64,000 bases of DNA from Streptomyces sp. SID12488 (GTDB lineage Bacteria; Actinomycetota; Actinomycetes; Streptomycetales; Streptomycetaceae), in assembly GCF_010548275.1 (NCBI RefSeq), contig NZ_JAAGLT010000010.1, positions 1 through 64,000 on the forward strand, written 5' to 3'. Every line of letters starts with the position of its first letter. Position 1 is the stretch's first letter. The position numbers were made by a program, and so were the translations under genes. Positions 42,808 through 51,695 of the stretch are shown in pieces. The notes under the pieces were generated by a model. The model did no database searches. It worked only from the letters and a program-made list of their open reading frames with translations, and was not told where the DNA came from.

Positions 42808-43977
42808 TCATTCCTCGGGTACGTCGTCCCGCCACGCCGTCGCGTGCGGGCCGAACCTGTTCTCGTGCCCGTACGCCACCATGCGGGCGTTGCGGGCCTC
42901 GGCCTCCGGCCCGTCCGGCAGGTGGTAGGCGTCGCCCGCGCTCGCCGAACCGGCCTGCACCCGCGTCGCGGTGGCGAGCCGTCGGCGTACGTACCGGGTG
43001 AGCGCGTCCGGGATCTCCGCCGGTGCCGTGTCCGCGAGGCAGTCGCCCAGGACCGCCGCGTCCATGATCGCCTGGGCGGCGCCCTGGGCCTGGAACGGCA
43101 CCATCGCGTGGGCGCTGTCGCCGAGCAGAGTCACCCTGCCGACGTTCCAACGGGCCAGCGGGGTACGAGTGTTGATGCCGTACCGGAACACCTGGCCGGC
43201 GCGTTCGAGGGCGGTGAGCAGTCGGCGGTCCCAGCCGGCGAACTCGCGGAGTTGTTCTCCCGGTTCCGCCCGGGCGGTCCATGACTCGCGCGCCGACTCC
43301 GACTTGGCTTCCGCCTCCGTCGTGAACACGGCGACCAGGTTGAGGAGTTGACCGGCGCGCACCCAGTAGTGGACGACATGCCGGCCCGGTCCCAGCCAGC
43401 CCGCGTACTCCGGCAGGTCCAGGTCGGCCACCGCTGCGGCCGGGAGCAGCGCCCGGTAGGCGGCGGTGCCGGAGAAGACGGCCTCGTCGGCGCCGAAGAG
43501 CCACTGGCGGGCCGCCGACCGGACCCCGTCGGCGGCCACGACCAGGTCCGCGCCGAGGCGTTCACCGCCGGCCGTCGTGACGTAGGCGGCCCTGTCGTCC
43601 TGGTCGATGCCCACGACCTGGGTGTCCAGCCGCACCGAGCGGGGCGGAACCCGGGCGGCCAGGGCCTGGTGCAGGTCGGCCCGGTGGACCTGCAGGTAGG
43701 GCGCCCCGAACTCGTCCTCGACCTCGGGGCCGAGGACGTAGCCACAGATCTCGGTGCCGTCCGACCAGGTGCGGAAGCTCAGCCGGGAGGGGTGGGCGGC
43801 CCGGGCGGCGACCGTGTCGAGCAGGCCGAGCCGGCGCAGTACGCGGGTGGCATTGGGCGCGAGCTGGATGCCGGCGCCGATCTCGGTGAAGCGCCGAGCC
43901 TGCTCGACGAGGGTGACCTCGTGGCCGGCCGCGCGCAGGCTCAGTGTCGCGGCCAGCCCGCCGATACCCGCTCCCAC
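42808..43977 (-). CDS. FAD-dependent monooxygenase (aromatic hydroxylase type), apparent loss of start codon
   Basis: About 390 residues. The FAD signatures are GAGIGGLAA at the N-terminus, VVAADGVRSAAR in the middle (DG motif) and LLGDSAHAMVPFQAQGAAQAI near the C-terminal third (GD motif), as in salicylate- and PHBH-like hydroxylases. A canonical start exists only at GTG 43977, which makes the protein begin at GAGIGG and lose the first beta strand. The preceding in-frame codons read ATC AGG GCG ATC GTC, and the family start is M-R-A-I-V-V. ATC at 43990-43992 therefore stands where ATG is expected. The gene may use ATC or be impaired. No partner genes are evident. Confidence 0.82.
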   Translation of the reverse strand: MGAGIGGLAATLSLRAAGHEVTLVEQARRFTEIGAGIQLAPNATRVLRRLGLLDTVAARAAHPSRLSFRTWSDGTEICGYVLGPEVEDEFGAPYLQVHRADLHQALAARVPPRSVRLDTQVVGIDQDDRAAYVTTAGGERLGADLVVAADGVRSAARQWLFGADEAVFSGTAAYRALLPAAAVADLDLPEYAGWLGPGRHVVHYWVRAGQLLNLVAVFTTEAEAKSESARESWTARAEPGEQLREFAGWDRRLLTALERAGQVFRYGINTRTPLARWNVGRVTLLGDSAHAMVPFQAQGAAQAIMDAAVLGDCLADTAPAEIPDALTRYVRRRLATATRVQAGSASAGDAYHLPDGPEAEARNARMVAYGHENRFGPHATAWRDDVPEE

Positions 43978-44051
43978 GACGATCGCCCTGATGCCCTGCC
44001 CCCCGCCCCGCCGATCGGCGTCGTACGGATCGATCCTCGCCCCAGGAGGCG

Positions 44052-44231
44052 GTGTCGTCGAGAGCCTTTGCCGCCGCCTTTACCGCCGCCCCTGCCGCCA
44101 CCTTCGGCTTCGGCTTCGGCTTCGGCTTCGGCGACCAGAATCCGGGCGCTCCGTGGTTCTCCCCCGACAACCACAACAGGGCCGGGCCCTGCAACCACAA
44201 CAAGGCCCTGCGCGTACCGGCGCCGTACTGA
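44052..44231 (+). CDS. Small Phe-Gly-repeat protein, 59 aa
   Basis: GTG at 44052 opens a 59-codon frame with about 88% GC in third positions, as expected of a real Streptomyces gene. The N-terminal part is Ala-rich (VSSRAFAAAFTAAPAATF), followed by FGFGFGFGFG, then DQNPGAPW and an Asn/His-rich end with CNHNK and a single Cys. The DNA for the FG run is a microsatellite (TTCGGC repeated). A 9-bp perfect hairpin follows 13 bases after the stop, consistent with a terminator. AGGAGG sits only two bases before the start, which is unusually close. No function is known. Confidence 0.42.
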   Translation: MSSRAFAAAFTAAPAATFGFGFGFGFGDQNPGAPWFSPDNHNRAGPCNHNKALRVPAPY

Positions 44232-44244
44232 GCCCACAACGCCG

Positions 44245-44284
44245 TTCGGCACCAGTCCCTCCCCACGTGGGGACCGGTGCCGAA
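44245..44284 (+). terminator. Hairpin after the Phe-Gly small ORF
   Basis: TTCGGCACC (44245-44253) pairs with GGTGCCGAA (44276-44284), with further self-complementarity inside (CCCCACGTGGGG). It is intrinsic-terminator-like but lacks a T-run. Confidence 0.5.
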
Positions 44285-44608
44285 CAATGGACGAGGACCC
44301 GGGCGGTGTCCGTACTGTGCCGGTTCCGCGGATCTCAGGCCGCGTGGCGCGACCGTCGCACCCGGCTGGCGACCTCCGACCGAAACTGGCCGAGAACACT
44401 CGGTTCCCGAGTTGCCCTGGGGATCGCTGCGCTGGTGGTCCGGGTGGACGCCACGTGGCTGGTTCTTTGTTGCGTCATGATCCTGCCATCCATGGGCCCA
44501 AGAGAGGAGGTTCCGGTACAGGGCGGACGGCTTAACCGCAGGTCAGCCATATAGAATGGGTTTTCCGGTCCGGATGAAACCGGATGACGCACGCGGGGGA
44601 AGTAAGGG
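44285..44608 (+). promoter_or_regulatory. Upstream region of the nSTAND gene
   Basis: These 324 bp have no convincing gene. TAGAAT (44552-44557), in CATATAGAATGG, is a good -10 hexamer, 52 bp before the GTG start of the nSTAND gene. The matching -35 is weak (GGCTTA). Confidence 0.35.
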
Positions 44609-47600
44609 GTGGAGACCTTGAGTTCCGACTCAGGGGCACGCACGGTCTTCGCGGAGCGACTCTCGCTGCTGTACAAGGAGGCCGGTAATCCTCCCCTCAA
44701 ACGGGTGGCCGAAGCCGTCGTCCAGTTGCAGCGGGTCGACGACCGAGGGCGCCCCGTGCGGGTCTCCGTCCAGCGGATCAGCGACTGGCGGCGGGCCAAG
44801 AACGTGCCCGCCCAGTTCGCCGCCCTCGCCGCCGTACTGAGCGTCCTCGTCCCGCAGGCCCGGCGCGACCGGCCCGTGGCCGTCTCCCCCGGGCTGTACG
44901 ACATGGTCCAGTGGCAGCACCTGTGGGAACGTGCCGTCGCCGACCCGGTCGGTGACCGCGTCACGGGGTCCCTCGACGACGAGGAGTCCTCGGCCGTCGA
45001 GGTCGCGGCCGTGCCGGGCGGGGTGTGCCCCTACCTGGGCCTCGCCGCGTACCGTCTGGAGGACACGCGATGGTTCTTCGGCCGGGAGCGGAGCACCGAC
45101 GCCCTCGTCGCCCAGCTCCAAGCGGCGGAAGCAGCGGAGACCGCGGCGACCACGGCCACCGGCTCCGGCGGTCTGGTCATGCTCGTGGGCGCCTCCGGAG
45201 CGGGCAAGTCCTCCCTGCTGAGCGCCGGGCTGGTGCCCGCGTTGCGGGAGGGGGCGCTGGGCGGCCCGGGTCAGCAGGCCCGGGAGGTCCTTCAGCTCGT
45301 CCCGGGCAGTGATCCCCTCGCCGAGCTGGCCCGCCGTATACCCGGGCTCGCGGAGATCCTGTCGCCCGCCGGGAAGCCGGCGATCGAGCCCGGTACGCCC
45401 GAATTCGCCCATGCCGTACGGGAGACGGTCACCGCCTGGGCCCGCCGCGACGCCCCCGACTCCGCTGCTTCCGACGTCACTGCTTCCGACGTCACTGCTT
45501 CCGGCTCCAGCGCCTCCCACGCCTCCGACGCCTCCGTCTCCGCGCCCGGCCGGCCCGTCGTCATCGTCGACCAGTTTGAGGAAACGTTCACGCTCTGCCC
45601 CGACGAAACGGTCCGCAACACCTTCGTCCAGGTCCTGCACGCCGCATCCTCGCCCCCAGGGCGCGGTGAGCGGGCCCGTTCCGGCGAGGGGGACCGTTCC
45701 GGCGAGGGGGCGCCCGCTCTCGTCGTCCTCGGCATCCGCGCCGACTTCTACGACCAGTGCCTGCGCCATCCCGAACTCGCCGACGCGCTCCAGCACCGGC
45801 ACATGGTCCTCGGGCCGCTGACCGGCACCGAGCTGCGGGAAGCGGTGACCGGACCGGCCAAGGCCGTCGGCCTGGAGCTCGAACCGGGGCTCGCGGAGCT
45901 GATCGTGCGGGAGGTGAGCGCCGACGGACCGCGCGGAACGCACGACGCGGGCGCGCTGCCGCTCCTCTCGCACGCCCTGCTCGCCACCTGGCAGCGCAGG
46001 AAGGCGGGCCGCCTGACACTGTCCGGTTACCGCGCGGCCGGCGGTATCCAGGGAGCGGTGGCGGCGACCGCCGAGCGCGCCTGGACCGGCCTCGACCCGG
46101 CGGCCCGTACCGCCGCGAGGCTGCTGCTGCTGCGGCTGGTACGCCTCGGCGAGGACACCCAGGCCACCCGCAGGCGCGGTACGCGACGGCAGCTGGCCGC
46201 CGAGTCGGCGGACCCGGCCAAGACGGAGGAGTCCCTGGAAGCGCTGGTGCGCGCCCGGCTGGTGACGCTCGACGCGGAGAGCGTGGAGATCACCCACGAG
46301 GCGCTGCTGCACGCCTGGCCGCGCCTGCGCGACTGGATCGACGAGGACCGGGGCGGCAACCTGCTGCGTCAGCGCCTGGAGGAGGACAGCCGGTCCTGGG
46401 AGGAGTCGAAGCGCGACACGTCGCTCCTCTACCGGGGCTCCCGGCTGGAGCAGGCGCACACCTGGGCGAAGTCCGCCGGCGACACCTTCCTGACCCGCAG
46501 CGCGGTGCAGTTCCTGACCGCCTCGGTGAGGCTGCGCCGTCGTACCGTCCTGATCAGCCGTGCCGCCGTCGCCGTGGTGGTCGTGCTGGCCCTGCTGGCC
46601 GGGGGTGCGGCGCTGATCGCCCGGCAGCAGCGCGACGACGCGGTGTTCGAGAACGTGCTCGCCGAGGCCGACCGCGTCCAGTACACGGATCCGTCGCTGT
46701 CGGCGCAGCTCAGTCTGGTCGCCCACGAGCTTCGCCCGGACGACGCGAGCACCCGCAGCCGGCTGATCTCGATCGTGAACACACCGCTGTCCACCCCGCT
46801 GATCGGCCACACCGGTGCCGTCTACCTCACCACGTTCAGCCCGGACGGGCGGCTCCTGGCCACCGCCAGCTACGACAGGACCGTACGCCTGTGGAACGTG
46901 GCGGACCCGTCGAACCCCAAGCCGATCGGGAAACCCCTTGTCGGGAACGCGAGTTGGGTGAGCAGCGCGGTCTTCAGCCCCGACGGCCGCACCCTCGTCA
47001 GTGCGGGCGACGACGGCACGATCCGCCGGTGGGACCTGTCCGACCCCGCGCGTCCGCGCCCTCTCGGCGCGCCCCTGACCGGCCACGACGGCACGATCTA
47101 TCTGATCGCCTTCAGCCCGGACGGCCGTACGCTCGCCTCCGCGAGCGAGGACCGCACGGTCCGTCTGTGGAACATGGCCGACCCGGCCCGCCCCAAGCCG
47201 ATCGGCACCCTCACCGGCGCGGACGCCGCCGTACGCGCCATCGCGTTCAGCCCCGACGGGCGGAAACTGGCGGCGGGCGGCGACGACAACACGATCCGGC
47301 TGTACGACGTGTCGAATCCGCGCGATCCGAAACCGTACGACGCGAAACTGACCGGGCACACCGGCCTGGTGCACTCGGTGGCCTTCAGCCCCGACGGCCG
47401 CACCCTCGCCAGCGGCGCCGCCGACGACACGATCCGGCTGTGGGACGTGTCCGACCCCGCGCACGCCGCCCAGCTCGGCGCACCGCTGACCGGCCACACC
47501 GACGCGATCTGGTCGGTGGCCTTCAGCCCGAACGGGACGACGCTGGCCGCCGCCAGCGCGGACAGCACCGCGAGTCTGTGGAACGTCAGCGATCCGCAGT

Positions 47601-48766
47601 ACCCCTCGCAGGTCGGCGAACCCCTCGCGGGCAGCAGCGGCGAGATGTACGCGCTGGGCTTCAGCCCCGACGGCCGTACGCTCGCCACGGGAAGCGGCGA
47701 CAGCAGGGTCCGGCTGTGGTCGCTGCCGATGTCGGACATGATCGGCCGCCTCGGGGTGTTCCGCCCGGACGGCAAGCTGCTCGCCACAGGTTCGCGCGAC
47801 GGACGGGTCCGGCTGTGGAACGTGGAGCGGCCCGAACACCCCGTGGCAGAGGGCGAACCGTTCACGCCCGGGGAGGGCGAGGTACGGACGCCGGTGTTCT
47901 CCCCGGACGGCCGCACTCTCGCGATGGTGGCCGGAAACAGCACGGTGCAGCTGTGGAACGTCAGCGATCCGAAGCACCCCGTCACCTGGGCGGCCCCCGT
48001 CAAGGTGAGGACGCGGTTCGCCGCCTCGGTGGCGTTCAGCCCGGACGGACGCACACTGGCCACGGCCTACGAGGACTTCACCATCCAGTTGTGGGACGCG
48101 AGCGACCCGGCCCACCTGCGTCCGCTGGGCTCCCAGCTCACCGGGTACAAGGGCTACGTCAGCTCCCTCGTCTTCAGCCGGGACGGTCTCACCCTGGCCG
48201 GCGCGAGCTCGGACGGCACGATCCGGCTCTGGAACGTCGCCGACCCGGCCAGGGCCGCCCTTCTCGGCAAGGTGCTCAAGGGACATCGTGGTCCCGTCAA
48301 CGAGCTCGCCTACAGTCCGGACGGCCGTACGCTGGCCAGCGGGAGCGACGATGGCACGGTCCGCCTCTGGGACGTCACCGACCCGGTCGGGACGCACAGC
48401 CTGGGCTCGCCGCTCACCGGGCACACCGAAGCGGTGGAGGCGCTGTCGTTCAGCCCGAACGGAAAGGTGCTGGCCAGCGGCGGCAACGACAACGGGGTCC
48501 GGCTCTGGGACGTCGGCGATCCGGCGAGGGCCACGTCCATCGGGCAGTCGATGAGTCCCAACGCCAAGACGGGCAACTTCCTGGCGTTCAGCCCTCGCGG
48601 CGGCATCGTCGGGGTGTCGAGCGGGGCGGACACGGTCCGGCTGTGGAATCTCGACGTCGATGCGGCGGTCGCCCACATCTGCTCGACGACCCGGCGTGTC
48701 CTGACGGCGGAGAGGTGGCACGAGTATCTGCCACGGCTGTCGTACGAGCCGCCGTGCGACGAGTAG
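44609..48766 (+). CDS. nSTAND1 NTPase with 14 WD40 repeats
   Basis: This 1385-residue protein contains, in order: a helix-turn-helix-like N-terminus (about 10-85); an nSTAND1 NTPase with Walker A GASGAGKSS (194-202), VVIVDQFEETF as Walker B and a helical sensor region; a membrane segment about 645-668 (AAVAVVVVLALLAGGAALIA); and 14 WD40 repeats (about 730-1360), enough for two seven-bladed propellers. It ends with a conserved-looking tail ending YEPPCDE. STAND ATPases are signal-triggered switches, and the WD40 part usually senses. An ASDVT repeat (about 288-315) is low complexity. GTG at 44609 is used; TTG at 44618 is possible. Its target is unknown; defence and development are both plausible. 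Confidence 0.9.
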   Translation: METLSSDSGARTVFAERLSLLYKEAGNPPLKRVAEAVVQLQRVDDRGRPVRVSVQRISDWRRAKNVPAQFAALAAVLSVLVPQARRDRPVAVSPGLYDMVQWQHLWERAVADPVGDRVTGSLDDEESSAVEVAAVPGGVCPYLGLAAYRLEDTRWFFGRERSTDALVAQLQAAEAAETAATTATGSGGLVMLVGASGAGKSSLLSAGLVPALREGALGGPGQQAREVLQLVPGSDPLAELARRIPGLAEILSPAGKPAIEPGTPEFAHAVRETVTAWARRDAPDSAASDVTASDVTASGSSASHASDASVSAPGRPVVIVDQFEETFTLCPDETVRNTFVQVLHAASSPPGRGERARSGEGDRSGEGAPALVVLGIRADFYDQCLRHPELADALQHRHMVLGPLTGTELREAVTGPAKAVGLELEPGLAELIVREVSADGPRGTHDAGALPLLSHALLATWQRRKAGRLTLSGYRAAGGIQGAVAATAERAWTGLDPAARTAARLLLLRLVRLGEDTQATRRRGTRRQLAAESADPAKTEESLEALVRARLVTLDAESVEITHEALLHAWPRLRDWIDEDRGGNLLRQRLEEDSRSWEESKRDTSLLYRGSRLEQAHTWAKSAGDTFLTRSAVQFLTASVRLRRRTVLISRAAVAVVVVLALLAGGAALIARQQRDDAVFENVLAEADRVQYTDPSLSAQLSLVAHELRPDDASTRSRLISIVNTPLSTPLIGHTGAVYLTTFSPDGRLLATASYDRTVRLWNVADPSNPKPIGKPLVGNASWVSSAVFSPDGRTLVSAGDDGTIRRWDLSDPARPRPLGAPLTGHDGTIYLIAFSPDGRTLASASEDRTVRLWNMADPARPKPIGTLTGADAAVRAIAFSPDGRKLAAGGDDNTIRLYDVSNPRDPKPYDAKLTGHTGLVHSVAFSPDGRTLASGAADDTIRLWDVSDPAHAAQLGAPLTGHTDAIWSVAFSPNGTTLAAASADSTASLWNVSDPQYPSQVGEPLAGSSGEMYALGFSPDGRTLATGSGDSRVRLWSLPMSDMIGRLGVFRPDGKLLATGSRDGRVRLWNVERPEHPVAEGEPFTPGEGEVRTPVFSPDGRTLAMVAGNSTVQLWNVSDPKHPVTWAAPVKVRTRFAASVAFSPDGRTLATAYEDFTIQLWDASDPAHLRPLGSQLTGYKGYVSSLVFSRDGLTLAGASSDGTIRLWNVADPARAALLGKVLKGHRGPVNELAYSPDGRTLASGSDDGTVRLWDVTDPVGTHSLGSPLTGHTEAVEALSFSPNGKVLASGGNDNGVRLWDVGDPARATSIGQSMSPNAKTGNFLAFSPRGGIVGVSSGADTVRLWNLDVDAAVAHICSTTRRVLTAERWHEYLPRLSYEPPCDE

Positions 48767-48845
48767 GACAGACGAGTAAGAAACAAGGGGGACGGGCGGG
48801 CCGGGTCATCCCCTCCCCCTCCTCCTCCCCTTCCCCCTCCCTCGC

Positions 48846-49718
48846 TCACGCGAAGTCGTACACGCCCCAGTCGGCGATCTGGCGGTAGCCGATTCGCTGG
48901 TAGAGGGCGTTGCTGGTGAGGTTGGCCGGGTCCGTGTACAGGACGACGTCCGTGGCGCCCGCGGCGAGCGCGGCGCGTGTGACCTCGACCGTCACGGCGC
49001 CCGCGTAGCCGCGACCGCGCAGGTGGGCCGGGGTGTAGACGGGGTCCACGCGGACGTGGCCGGCGACCAGGGGGTTGACGCCCGCCATGGAGACGGGGGT
49101 GCCGTCCGGGGTCTCCCAGTAGGTGTAAGTCTTCTCGCCGAAGCGAGTGCCGGACCAGGTGTCGGCGTTGATGGTGACGTCTTCCCCGAACTCCTCCGCG
49201 AGCTCACGGCACCACTGCATGAGGTGCTCGTGCTCGTTCTCGCCCACGGGTCGGCCCCGGCCGGCCGGGACCGGCTGTGGTGGGGTGAGGGTGCCGAGGC
49301 GGTACAGGTTGATCGCGGTGCGGAAGGTCGGCGTCGCGCCGGTGCGCCGTTGCCAGGCCTCGGCGAAAGCGGTCGCGGTGCCGAGTACCGAGCTGACGCC
49401 CGGGAGGCTGTGGCCGAGGGCGAGCAGGCGGTCGGCGAGGCCGTCGGCCTGCTCGGGGTCGAGGGTGGTGACGCTCAGGAGGTTTCGCCGGGTGAGGCGG
49501 TAGAAAACGGCACCGACCTCGCCCGATCGCTCCAGGTGGCCGAAGAGGGGAGTGTCGGCGGCGCTCGCCTCTGCCTCCGCCTTCGGTCCGCCCGTTCGTA
49601 GTTTCTCGAAGGTGGTCAGCGCGGTGGTGTGCAGGGCGGGCCGGGAGCGCAGGAAGTCTCCCGCTCGGGCGAGGAATTGGTCCAAGTCTTCGGTGAGGTA
49701 CCAGTCGTCCGGGCGCAT
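48846..49718 (-). CDS. GNAT family N-acetyltransferase
   Basis: This 290-residue protein carries a C-terminal GNAT domain: the acetyl-CoA binding motif is VYTPAHLRGRGYAGAVT (R/Q-x-x-G-x-G/A), followed by AALAAGATDVVLYTD and NALYQRIGY. The N-terminal 150 residues are a second, weaker GNAT-like region. The substrate is unknown. It is transcribed toward the nSTAND gene, convergent with it. Confidence 0.85.
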   Translation of the reverse strand: MRPDDWYLTEDLDQFLARAGDFLRSRPALHTTALTTFEKLRTGGPKAEAEASAADTPLFGHLERSGEVGAVFYRLTRRNLLSVTTLDPEQADGLADRLLALGHSLPGVSSVLGTATAFAEAWQRRTGATPTFRTAINLYRLGTLTPPQPVPAGRGRPVGENEHEHLMQWCRELAEEFGEDVTINADTWSGTRFGEKTYTYWETPDGTPVSMAGVNPLVAGHVRVDPVYTPAHLRGRGYAGAVTVEVTRAALAAGATDVVLYTDPANLTSNALYQRIGYRQIADWGVYDFA

Positions 49719-50015
49719 GCCTCATGATCTCCGAAGCCGTCGACGCCGTGAAGCGCTAACTCGGCGTTGCCTACGGCCCGTGGAAACGGTTGTACCGAAA
49801 CAGAAGTGAAAGGGAGTGATCCCAGTCACAACTGGTCGTCAGAGGACAGCAGTCGCCTCCCACTGAGCATGCAGTGTTGTTACCCTTGGCCATAGCCCGA
49901 TCGCTGGTGCATCCCCCGTCGCCAGCGGTCGGGTTTCTTCTGTGCCCGAAGGGGCGTAACGATCATCACCCTGCCGCACCGGAGGCCGTCGGAGCGGCAG
50001 GGCGCCAGGGCGGCA
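49719..50015. other. Intergenic region with an orphan plus-strand terminator
   Basis: This stretch of about 297 bp lacks a protein gene. It holds the hairpin at 49896-49933 and a palindromic GTGATCCCAGTCAC (about 49817-49830). No plus-strand gene ends here, so an unannotated small transcript is possible. Confidence 0.4.
49896..49936 (+). terminator. Strong intrinsic terminator
   Basis: CCCGATCGCTGG (49896-49907) pairs with CCAGCGGTCGGG (49922-49933), 12 bp with one wobble, followed by TTT. Its T-tail is only on the plus strand. Confidence 0.65.
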
Positions 50016-50915
50016 TCACTCCGCCGACTCCAGAATGCGATCAAGTGTCCGGCGCCCCATCCCACTCATCGTCGGATTGCTCTCGACGTAGTACCAGACG
50101 AGGCCCATCGCCTGCTGGAACGCCCATGCCTTACCGCGTTCCCACTCGAGATCGTCGCAGCCCAGTGTCCGGCGGAGCACCTCGCGCGGGCCCTCTTGCA
50201 GCAGGTGCCAGGCGCTGACCAGATCCAGCGCGGGGTCGGCCGGGCCGAAGCCGCCGGCGTCGAGGACACCGCAGAGCCGGTCGCCCGCGACCAGCACGTT
50301 TCCAGGGATCAGGTCAGTGTGGCTCATCACGTCGGCGCTCTCGCGCGGCAGCTCCCGCAAGTGGCTCCACAGCTGGCGCAGCCGGGGCACGTCGAGCAGC
50401 CCCGCACTCTCCTCGAAGCACTCCTCCATCCATTCATCGTGGTCGGTGAGTACGCCGCCACGACCCCCGCCGCCGCTGAAGCGCCGTCCGGCCGTCCCGA
50501 CCTTCCGGAGGGCAGCTATGAAGGTCGCCAGGTCCTGTGCGAAAACATCCGAGCCACTCGGGTCGGCCTCCGAGGCGACCGTTCCCGGCAGCCACGTCTG
50601 GACGGACCACGGCATGGGGTAGCCCGCTCCGGGCTCGCCCAGGGTCACAGGTTCCGGGACAGGGAAGGGAGACACCCGCACCAGCTCCGCGCTCGCCTGT
50701 GCTTCCAGCTCCAGAACCACCCGCGTCTCGGCGGCATCCGCCCGACGCAGTGGGAAGCGTGCGGAAAGATCGTCCCCGATACGGAAGATGGCGTTGACCG
50801 TGCCGGTCGACTCCAGCAGCCGGATCTCCTTGCCGCTCCACTCGGGAAACTGGTCCTGGATCAGGGCAGCGACTGTCTCGGGGGTCACGTCCACTTGGTC
50901 TTCATGCATGGTCAC
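50016..50915 (-). CDS. Aminoglycoside phosphotransferase-family kinase
   Basis: This 299-residue APH/CHK-type kinase has the catalytic loop SHTDLIPGNVLV (H-x-D-x4-N) and the metal-binding DAGGFGPADPALDL. The N-lobe has VNAIFRIGDDLSARFPLR, with a nucleotide-binding pattern. Relatives phosphorylate aminoglycosides, macrolides or small metabolites. The family is broad, so resistance is only one possibility. Its composition is slightly less GC-biased than neighbouring core genes and it lies in an accessory-looking block. Confidence 0.85.
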   Translation of the reverse strand: MTMHEDQVDVTPETVAALIQDQFPEWSGKEIRLLESTGTVNAIFRIGDDLSARFPLRRADAAETRVVLELEAQASAELVRVSPFPVPEPVTLGEPGAGYPMPWSVQTWLPGTVASEADPSGSDVFAQDLATFIAALRKVGTAGRRFSGGGGRGGVLTDHDEWMEECFEESAGLLDVPRLRQLWSHLRELPRESADVMSHTDLIPGNVLVAGDRLCGVLDAGGFGPADPALDLVSAWHLLQEGPREVLRRTLGCDDLEWERGKAWAFQQAMGLVWYYVESNPTMSGMGRRTLDRILESAE

Positions 50916-50995
50916 CCCGCGATGCTGTCCGACGGACAGCTTCCACGCAGCCCGTTTTTCAGCGTTCGGTCGCGTACGGGACGAAGTCGGCCCAA

Positions 50996-51426
50996 GTGGC
51001 GGGGGTGAAGGCCAGGTTCGGGCCGGTCTCTACGCCCCATGGCGCCCGCCTGGCCCGGCTGCTCACCGCCGAACAACTCCGCTCCTGGGGACTGCCGGTG
51101 GACCCGGCCCGCAGATCGTGGCCGAGTTGGCAGCCAACGCCGTCACCCACGGACGCGTCCCGGGCCGCGACTTCCGGCTCACGGCGTACGTCATCGGCAC
51201 CACCCTGCGTATCGAGGTGACCGACACGGCCGGAGACCGCCCGCCGTGTCCCCAACCTCCGTCCGACGATGCGGAGTCCGGGCGGGGACTCGCCCTCGTC
51301 GAGGCGCTTGCCGATCGATGGGGGTGGGGTCCGGGGCTCCGGCCTCGCAAAACGGTGTGGGCGGAAATCGATGTCGCACCGGAACTCGATTCCCTGTGTT
51401 CCGGTGCGACCAGCGGTCTTCTTTGA
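50996..51426 (+). pseudogene. Frameshifted RsbW-like ATP-binding protein
   Basis: One frame (from 50996) reads STPHGARLARLLTAEQLRSWGLPVD, the usual N-terminus of Streptomyces RsbW-like HATPase proteins. Another frame continues QIVAELAANAVTHGRVPGRDF (N box) and, later, ESGRGLALVEALADRWGWG (G box), to a stop at 51426. The two meet around 51105-51115, where a small deletion must have changed frame. The Asn and Gly boxes for ATP binding are intact but no single frame holds the whole domain. It is probably inactive, although a sequencing error would also produce this. Confidence 0.7.
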
Positions 51427-51695
51427 AAGAAACACCGGAGAGAAAGAACCTCAACCAAACCCCACCCCTCCCGCCCGCTGGGACGGCCACCACGGCCCGT
51501 ACAGCCGCCGCCGCGCAAACTCACTCGCCCGAGTGAACATCACCAACTCAGCTGGATTTGTGCCCGGTTGCCTGCCTTACGCTCAGCGCAGCAGAACCAC
51601 CACAGACAACCGCAGACAGCGGACATACGACGGCCCTCGCCGGGACTGGCATCCCAATGCGAGGGCCTGACCACCAAGGAAGCAAGACCTTCCCG

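Noticed and set aside
44104..44136. CTTCGG microsatellite as a regulatory repeat
   Set aside because: It is better explained as codons for the Phe-Gly run of the small ORF.
46800..48680. Tandem repeats that could be a CRISPR or minisatellite array
   Set aside because: They are in frame and encode WD40 repeats with variable sequence; no unique spacers.
44630..48721. 1363-codon antisense frame opposite the nSTAND gene
   Set aside because: A high-GC shadow: it is open because of third-position bias on the coding strand, has Arg/Gly/Pro-rich low-complexity content and no domain.
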